A stretch of DNA of 64,000 nucleotides from Burkholderiales bacterium RIFOXYD12_FULL_59_19. GTDB lineage: Bacteria; Pseudomonadota; Gammaproteobacteria; Burkholderiales; Burkholderiaceae_C. Location: NCBI GenBank assembly GCA_001771065.1, contig MESQ01000067.1, forward strand, positions 1-64,000, in the 5' to 3' direction. The position numbers were made by a program, and so were the translations under genes. The notes below the pieces were generated by a model. That model searched no databases. It saw nothing but the letters and a program-made list of their open reading frames with translations, and was not told where the DNA came from. Each line of letters starts with the position of its first letter. The first letter of the stretch is position 1. Positions 59,470 through 64,000 of this stretch are shown here, in pieces.

Positions 59470-60687
59470 CTACAAATAATTGAACAGTGACAACTTCTCA
59501 ATTTTCACAAAAGCCTGCTGGGTGGCCTGCAGCGCCGTCTGATGCTGAAAAAGCTCCGAGATGGCACTGGCGTAATCCAGGTCTTGCAAGTCTGACAACT
59601 GGCTCTGGTCGAACAGTGTCCGGTTACTGCCGGTGGTGTTGAGGGCGTCAAGCTCCTGCAAGCGTGAACCCACCGACGAGCGCACCGTCAACACATTGTC
59701 ATGCGCGTTGGTGACCTTTTTATTGGCGGTACTCAAGGCGTTGAGCAGTTGCGCGCGCGCCGCCGGGCTGCCGCTGTCGACCGGCTTTTTAAGCACGGCA
59801 AGCACGTCAGCAATGGCGCCAAAGATGTCAGTGCCGGCATTTTTGGCAGTTGAGACATCAAAGCTGTCGCCGGCGGCGGGCACGCCAGTCAAGCTGAGCC
59901 TGACACCACCAAAGCTGATGGCATTGCCCTCGGTGTACGCCGTGCTGGGCACCACATTGACTGCGGGCACACCCGTGGTGTTGACCTCAAAGGTGTTGGC
60001 AGTCAGGAACTTGATCACAAAGTCCTTGCCAAAGTTCGGGTCTGTGGCGTCAACCACGGTATTGGCAGTAAACACCCCGGTTCCGGTATTGAGCGGGTTG
60101 GCCGAGTTCACGTAGCCCGCCCCGCCTTGCACCGCCTGAAAGATGCTGCGTCCATCGTCGCTGGCAGCCATCTGGCGCGACACATCCACCTGCATCAGGC
60201 GCCGCCCCTGGTCGCCCGCGTACTGTACCCGGCCATCGCCCTGGGTCACAAAAGGTGGCGTACTGCTTTTAAAACCGGCAAACAAAAACTGCCCGTTGCC
60301 ATCGTCGGCATTGGCCAGCCCCTGCAGCTGGTCCAGGTTGCTCTGCATCGCCATGGCAATGCTGGCACGGTCCGCATCGGCGAGTGTGCCGTTGCCGGCC
60401 TGGACTACCAGGCTTTTGACGTCTTGCAAGATGGAGGTGACGCTCTGGAGCGCGTTTTCTTCGAGCGAAAGCGTCTGGGTTGCCTGCGCCCGGCTGGCCG
60501 CATACTGCTTGCTGAGCGCGATGGACTGCGTCACGCCAAGCGCACGGGTGGCACTGATCGGGTCGTCCGAGGGGGTCAGGGTCTTGGTCATGGCGCCCAT
60601 TTGCTGCTGCACCCGCAACAGGCTTTCTTGCTGCGAGCTGATGGCTGCCTTGCTTTTTTCAAAAAAAGTTGCGGTGCTGATACGCAT
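59470..60687 (-). CDS. flgL: Flagellar hook-associated protein FlgL
   Basis: MRISTATFFEKSKAAISSQQESLLRVQQQMGAMTKTLTPSDDPISATRALGVTQ; C-term LQDLDYASAISELFQHQTALQATQQAFVKIEKLSLFNYL. Confidence 0.96.
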   Translation of the reverse strand: MRISTATFFEKSKAAISSQQESLLRVQQQMGAMTKTLTPSDDPISATRALGVTQSIALSKQYAASRAQATQTLSLEENALQSVTSILQDVKSLVVQAGNGTLADADRASIAMAMQSNLDQLQGLANADDGNGQFLFAGFKSSTPPFVTQGDGRVQYAGDQGRRLMQVDVSRQMAASDDGRSIFQAVQGGAGYVNSANPLNTGTGVFTANTVVDATDPNFGKDFVIKFLTANTFEVNTTGVPAVNVVPSTAYTEGNAISFGGVRLSLTGVPAAGDSFDVSTAKNAGTDIFGAIADVLAVLKKPVDSGSPAARAQLLNALSTANKKVTNAHDNVLTVRSSVGSRLQELDALNTTGSNRTLFDQSQLSDLQDLDYASAISELFQHQTALQATQQAFVKIEKLSLFNYL

Positions 60688-60710
60688 GGTGCGCTCCTTG
60701 AAAAGGCGGG

Positions 60711-62630
60711 TTAGCGAAGGCCCAGAATCGCATCAAACATGGTTGAGGCGGTCTGGATCACCTTGGCATTGGCTTGGTACATCTGTTGAAAGATCAACAA
60801 GTTGGCGGTTTCTTCGTCTTGATTGACCCCCGACACCGACTGCTGTGCGGTGCGGATTTGCGCCGTCAAACTGGTCTGTGCGGTATTGGAAATGTCAATC
60901 TGGCGGGTCTTGTTGCCCACCGTACTCACCAGTTGGGCATAGGCATCGTTGAAACTCGACGCGTTGTCGCCAATTGTTTTCTTGTTTTGCAGGTCGGCCA
61001 ATAACAAGGCATTGCGACCATCTGAGACACCACCGCTGTTTTTCTCGATGGTAAAGCTGTCGCCGTTGGCCGGGCTGCCGCTGAGCTTGACACTGATGCC
61101 ATCAAAACGCATCGTGGCACCGGCACTGTAGGTCACCGTGCTGCCATCGGGAAAACCCGACAGGCTGTTGCTCGCGCTGTCATAGGTCAAGGTCACGTTG
61201 TTGGCCAGTGGTGTGGCCAGATAGTCGGCATCCACAGTGCCGCCCGAGATCAGCCCGCTGCCCAGATTCTTGATGGGGTTGCCCAGCACCACGGGTGCAG
61301 CTGCCGCCAGTTTGGAGGGGTCAAGCAGCACCACATCAAAGTCGCGGGCACCGCTTCGGGTGGGTTGAATCAGGAAGGAGTCGCCAGCACTGGCGCTGCC
61401 GCTGGCAAAGCTCAGCGTCACACCATCAAAAGTGGCCGTGCTGACGGTGCTGGCCGGAAAGCCGGTGGGCAAGGTCAGCGTTTGCTGATCGGACAGCCGG
61501 GTCAGGGTCAGGCTCAGGTCGGCCTCAACACTCAAACGGTAGTCACTGGTGGTTAATTTACCGGTGTCGTCAAAGGACACGTCCAAAGCCAGATTACCCT
61601 TGTTATTGTTGTTGGCAATGATGCCGGGCGCCGCTTGTGAAAAGAAGTCTTTGCCCAGAACACCCTGCATGTCAACGCCCAGGCGCTGTTGGGCATTGAA
61701 CGTATCGGACATGGCAATGGCAATGCGCCCGAGTGCGTTTTGGGTGTTGTTGAGGGTTTCATTGCGAAATTGCAGCAAACCGCCCAGCGAACCACCCGCC
61801 AGCACCGTGTCCTGCAACTCCACGCTGCGGCCGCTGGCACCCAGCAAAGCCACGCCGGTGCGTGCGGGATCGGCGCTGGACGAGACCGCCTTCAGGCTGG
61901 CGGCCTGATCACCCAACACCAGGGTCTGACCATTGCCTATAAATACGCTGTACTGGCCGCCATCCTGCACCACCACCTTGGTACCCACCAATTGGCTGAG
62001 CTCACTCACCAGCAAATCTCGCTGGTCGAGCAAATCGTTGGGTGCCTGGTTGCCAGAGGCATCGGTGACCAGGGCAATTTGTTTGTTCAGGCTGGCAATT
62101 TGGCCAGAATAGGTGTTGATCAGGTCGACACTGCCGGCGATTTGATCATTGGCATTGGTGTTGAGGCCGGAAAGGTAGTCGCTGGTGGCTCTGAACTGGT
62201 TGGTCATCGCTTGCGCCGAACCGATCAATTGTTGCCGTGCCGCCGGGTCGGCCGGGGTGTTGGCAACCGCTTGCACGCTGGTGAACACCGCTTGCATCAG
62301 GGGCGCCAAACTGGCGCTCTGATTGGCCAGCAGGTTGTCGATCTGACTGATTTGCCCGTAGTGTGTGCTCAAGGACTGATTGGCCGACTGCGCCTGATTG
62401 AGCTGCGTTGTGAGGAAACGGTCATAACTGCGCGTGACGTCGGTCGCCTTGACACCGGTTCCAAAAAAGCCGACCCCCGGTGCATAAATGCCGCCATTGG
62501 ACGCAATTTGTGCCGACTGGCGGCTGTAGCCAGGCGTGTTGACGTTGGCGGTGTTGTGCCCCGTGGTCACCAACGCTGCCTTGGCCACGTTCAGGCCACT
62601 CAGGCCGGTGTAAAACATTCCGAATGACAT
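60711..62630 (-). CDS. flgK: Flagellar hook-associated protein FlgK
   Basis: MSFGMFYTGLSGLNVAKAALVTTGHNTANVNTPGYSRQ; C-term SGVNQDEETANLLIFQQMYQANAKVIQTASTMFDAILGLR. Confidence 0.97.
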   Translation of the reverse strand: MSFGMFYTGLSGLNVAKAALVTTGHNTANVNTPGYSRQSAQIASNGGIYAPGVGFFGTGVKATDVTRSYDRFLTTQLNQAQSANQSLSTHYGQISQIDNLLANQSASLAPLMQAVFTSVQAVANTPADPAARQQLIGSAQAMTNQFRATSDYLSGLNTNANDQIAGSVDLINTYSGQIASLNKQIALVTDASGNQAPNDLLDQRDLLVSELSQLVGTKVVVQDGGQYSVFIGNGQTLVLGDQAASLKAVSSSADPARTGVALLGASGRSVELQDTVLAGGSLGGLLQFRNETLNNTQNALGRIAIAMSDTFNAQQRLGVDMQGVLGKDFFSQAAPGIIANNNNKGNLALDVSFDDTGKLTTSDYRLSVEADLSLTLTRLSDQQTLTLPTGFPASTVSTATFDGVTLSFASGSASAGDSFLIQPTRSGARDFDVVLLDPSKLAAAAPVVLGNPIKNLGSGLISGGTVDADYLATPLANNVTLTYDSASNSLSGFPDGSTVTYSAGATMRFDGISVKLSGSPANGDSFTIEKNSGGVSDGRNALLLADLQNKKTIGDNASSFNDAYAQLVSTVGNKTRQIDISNTAQTSLTAQIRTAQQSVSGVNQDEETANLLIFQQMYQANAKVIQTASTMFDAILGLR

Positions 62631-62642
62631 GGGATTACCTCA

Positions 62643-64000
62643 TCAAAATTCTTCCCAATCACCCCCGGCCGCAGCGGGAGCAGCGGCAGGCGCACGGGTC
62701 AATTGTCGCGTCGCCAGGATCTTGGGCTCGCGCTTGGGCGCCTCGGCCTGCAGTTTGATCTGTGGTGCCGGCGCCGGGTTGCTGCGTGACTGGGCAAACA
62801 TGGCGGTCTGGCGACGGTCCAGCTTGAAGACACTGACACCCTGTGACAAATTGCTGGCTTGCTCTTGCAAGGAGGCCGCAGCAGCGGCTGCTTGTTCCAC
62901 CAGCGCGGCATTTTGCTGGGTGACCTGGTCCATTTGCGTGATGGCCTGGTTGACCTGCTCAATGCCCGAGGTCTGCTCCTGGCTGGCCGCCGAGATTTCG
63001 GCCATGATGTCGGTCACCCGCTTGACGCTGTTGACAATTTCATCCATGGTCCGGCCCGCCTCTGCGACCTGTTTGCTGCCTTCCTCGACCTTGTCAACCG
63101 AGTCCCCGATCAGCATCTTGATTTCTTTGGCGGCGGCGGCGGAGCGTTGCGCCAGATTGCGCACTTCAGCCGCCACCACGGCAAAACCACGGCCCTGCTC
63201 ACCCGCCCTGGCGGCTTCGACCGCCGCATTGAGGGCCAGAATATTGGTCTGGAAAGCGATGCCATCGATGACGCCAATGATGTCGACAATTTTCCTGGAA
63301 GAGGCGTTGATCGCGCCCATGGTGCCAACCACGTCAGCCACCACGCTGCCACCCCTGACCGCCACCCCCGAGGCCGCCATGGCCAACTGATTGGCTTGCC
63401 GCGCGTTGTCGGCATTTTGTTTGACGGTGGCTGTCAGCTGCTCCATGGACGCCGCAGTCTCTTCCAGGGAACTGGCCTGCTGTTCGGTTCGGCCCGACAG
63501 GTCAAGGTTGCCAGCCGCAATCTGGCTTGAGGCCGACGCAATGGTGTCGGTGCCATGACGCACCTCGCCCACAATTCTGACCAGGCTGTTGTTCATTTCA
63601 CTCAGGGCCTGCATCAGTTGGCCGGTTTCATCCTTGGTGCTGGGACCAATGTGGCTGGTCAGGTCGCCGCTGGCCACTTTTTGCGCCAGGATCACAGCCC
63701 GGTGCAACTGGCGGGTAATACCGACCGTGAGCCACCACGCCAACACACATCCGAGGGCCACGGCGAGCAGCGCCAGGCCGACCAGATTCAACTGGCCAGC
63801 GCGGTACAGGTCATCAATGGACCGTGCGGTCTGGTCGATATGGTTGGCCTCAAAACTCAACAGCGCCCTGATCGATTCTTCGTAGGCCCCAAGGGCGGGC
63901 ACCAGCTTGGTGTCGGTCAACTCGACCGCCAGTTCCTGCTGGCCATCGGACTTCATCTTCATGGCGGTCGCCCGGATGTCCACATACAGGGCGCGTTTGG
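62643..64000 (-). CDS. Methyl-accepting chemotaxis protein, N-terminus truncated by window edge; C-terminal CheR-type pentapeptide
   Basis: HAMP region after [12 protein letters not shown]; signaling hairpin [51 protein letters not shown]; ends ...GGDWEEF. Reading frame stays open to the window edge ([11 protein letters not shown]...). Confidence 0.96.
   Translation of the reverse strand, partial: KRALYVDIRATAMKMKSDGQQELAVELTDTKLVPALGAYEESIRALLSFEANHIDQTARSIDDLYRAGQLNLVGLALLAVALGCVLAWWLTVGITRQLHRAVILAQKVASGDLTSHIGPSTKDETGQLMQALSEMNNSLVRIVGEVRHGTDTIASASSQIAAGNLDLSGRTEQQASSLEETAASMEQLTATVKQNADNARQANQLAMAASGVAVRGGSVVADVVGTMGAINASSRKIVDIIGVIDGIAFQTNILALNAAVEAARAGEQGRGFAVVAAEVRNLAQRSAAAAKEIKMLIGDSVDKVEEGSKQVAEAGRTMDEIVNSVKRVTDIMAEISAASQEQTSGIEQVNQAITQMDQVTQQNAALVEQAAAAAASLQEQASNLSQGVSVFKLDRRQTAMFAQSRSNPAPAPQIKLQAEAPKREPKILATRQLTRAPAAAPAAAGGDWEEF

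Overview
This 64 kb window looks like a chromosomal segment from a betaproteobacterium, probably Comamonadaceae (Rhodoferax/Polaromonas-like; inferred from protein character, no search run). Left part (1-20.5 kb) is mixed housekeeping and accessory DNA: the 5' part of a large LEPR-XLL repeat protein that is missing from the ORF track, a DUF3297 protein, YihY, DUF2069, an FAD-linked oxidoreductase, a GMC oxidoreductase cluster (Tat-type small subunit, GMC subunit, RHH regulator, GloA, cytochrome c), an aldehyde dehydrogenase, thiBPQ with an upstream TPP riboswitch, a NadR-like ATPase, serS, ispH, an FKBP, radC and an Smr protein. Right part (20.6-64 kb) is a near-continuous flagellar/chemotaxis supercluster: cheRDBYZ-flhBAFG-fliA; flhDC-motAB-cheA-HD-GYP; a MASE3-like hybrid kinase and an HTH-REC regulator; an flhB-like/fliK-like pair; fliTSD-flaG-fliC; two tandem fliE genes; fliFGHIJKLMNOPQR; flgKL; and a truncated MCP. 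Most genes are well-known families. The less ordinary signals are mainly non-coding or architectural: a five-unit array with exact 9-bp spacing upstream of flhD, a ~37-bp motif shared by three flagellar intergenic regions, a 4 x 56-bp hairpin-bearing tandem repeat, two copies of a REP-like element, tandem diverged fliE genes, an FlhG without a canonical P-loop, and an internally repeated FliK. I found no CRISPR array, tRNA, rRNA, IS element or prophage. I see no clear case for a wholly new system.
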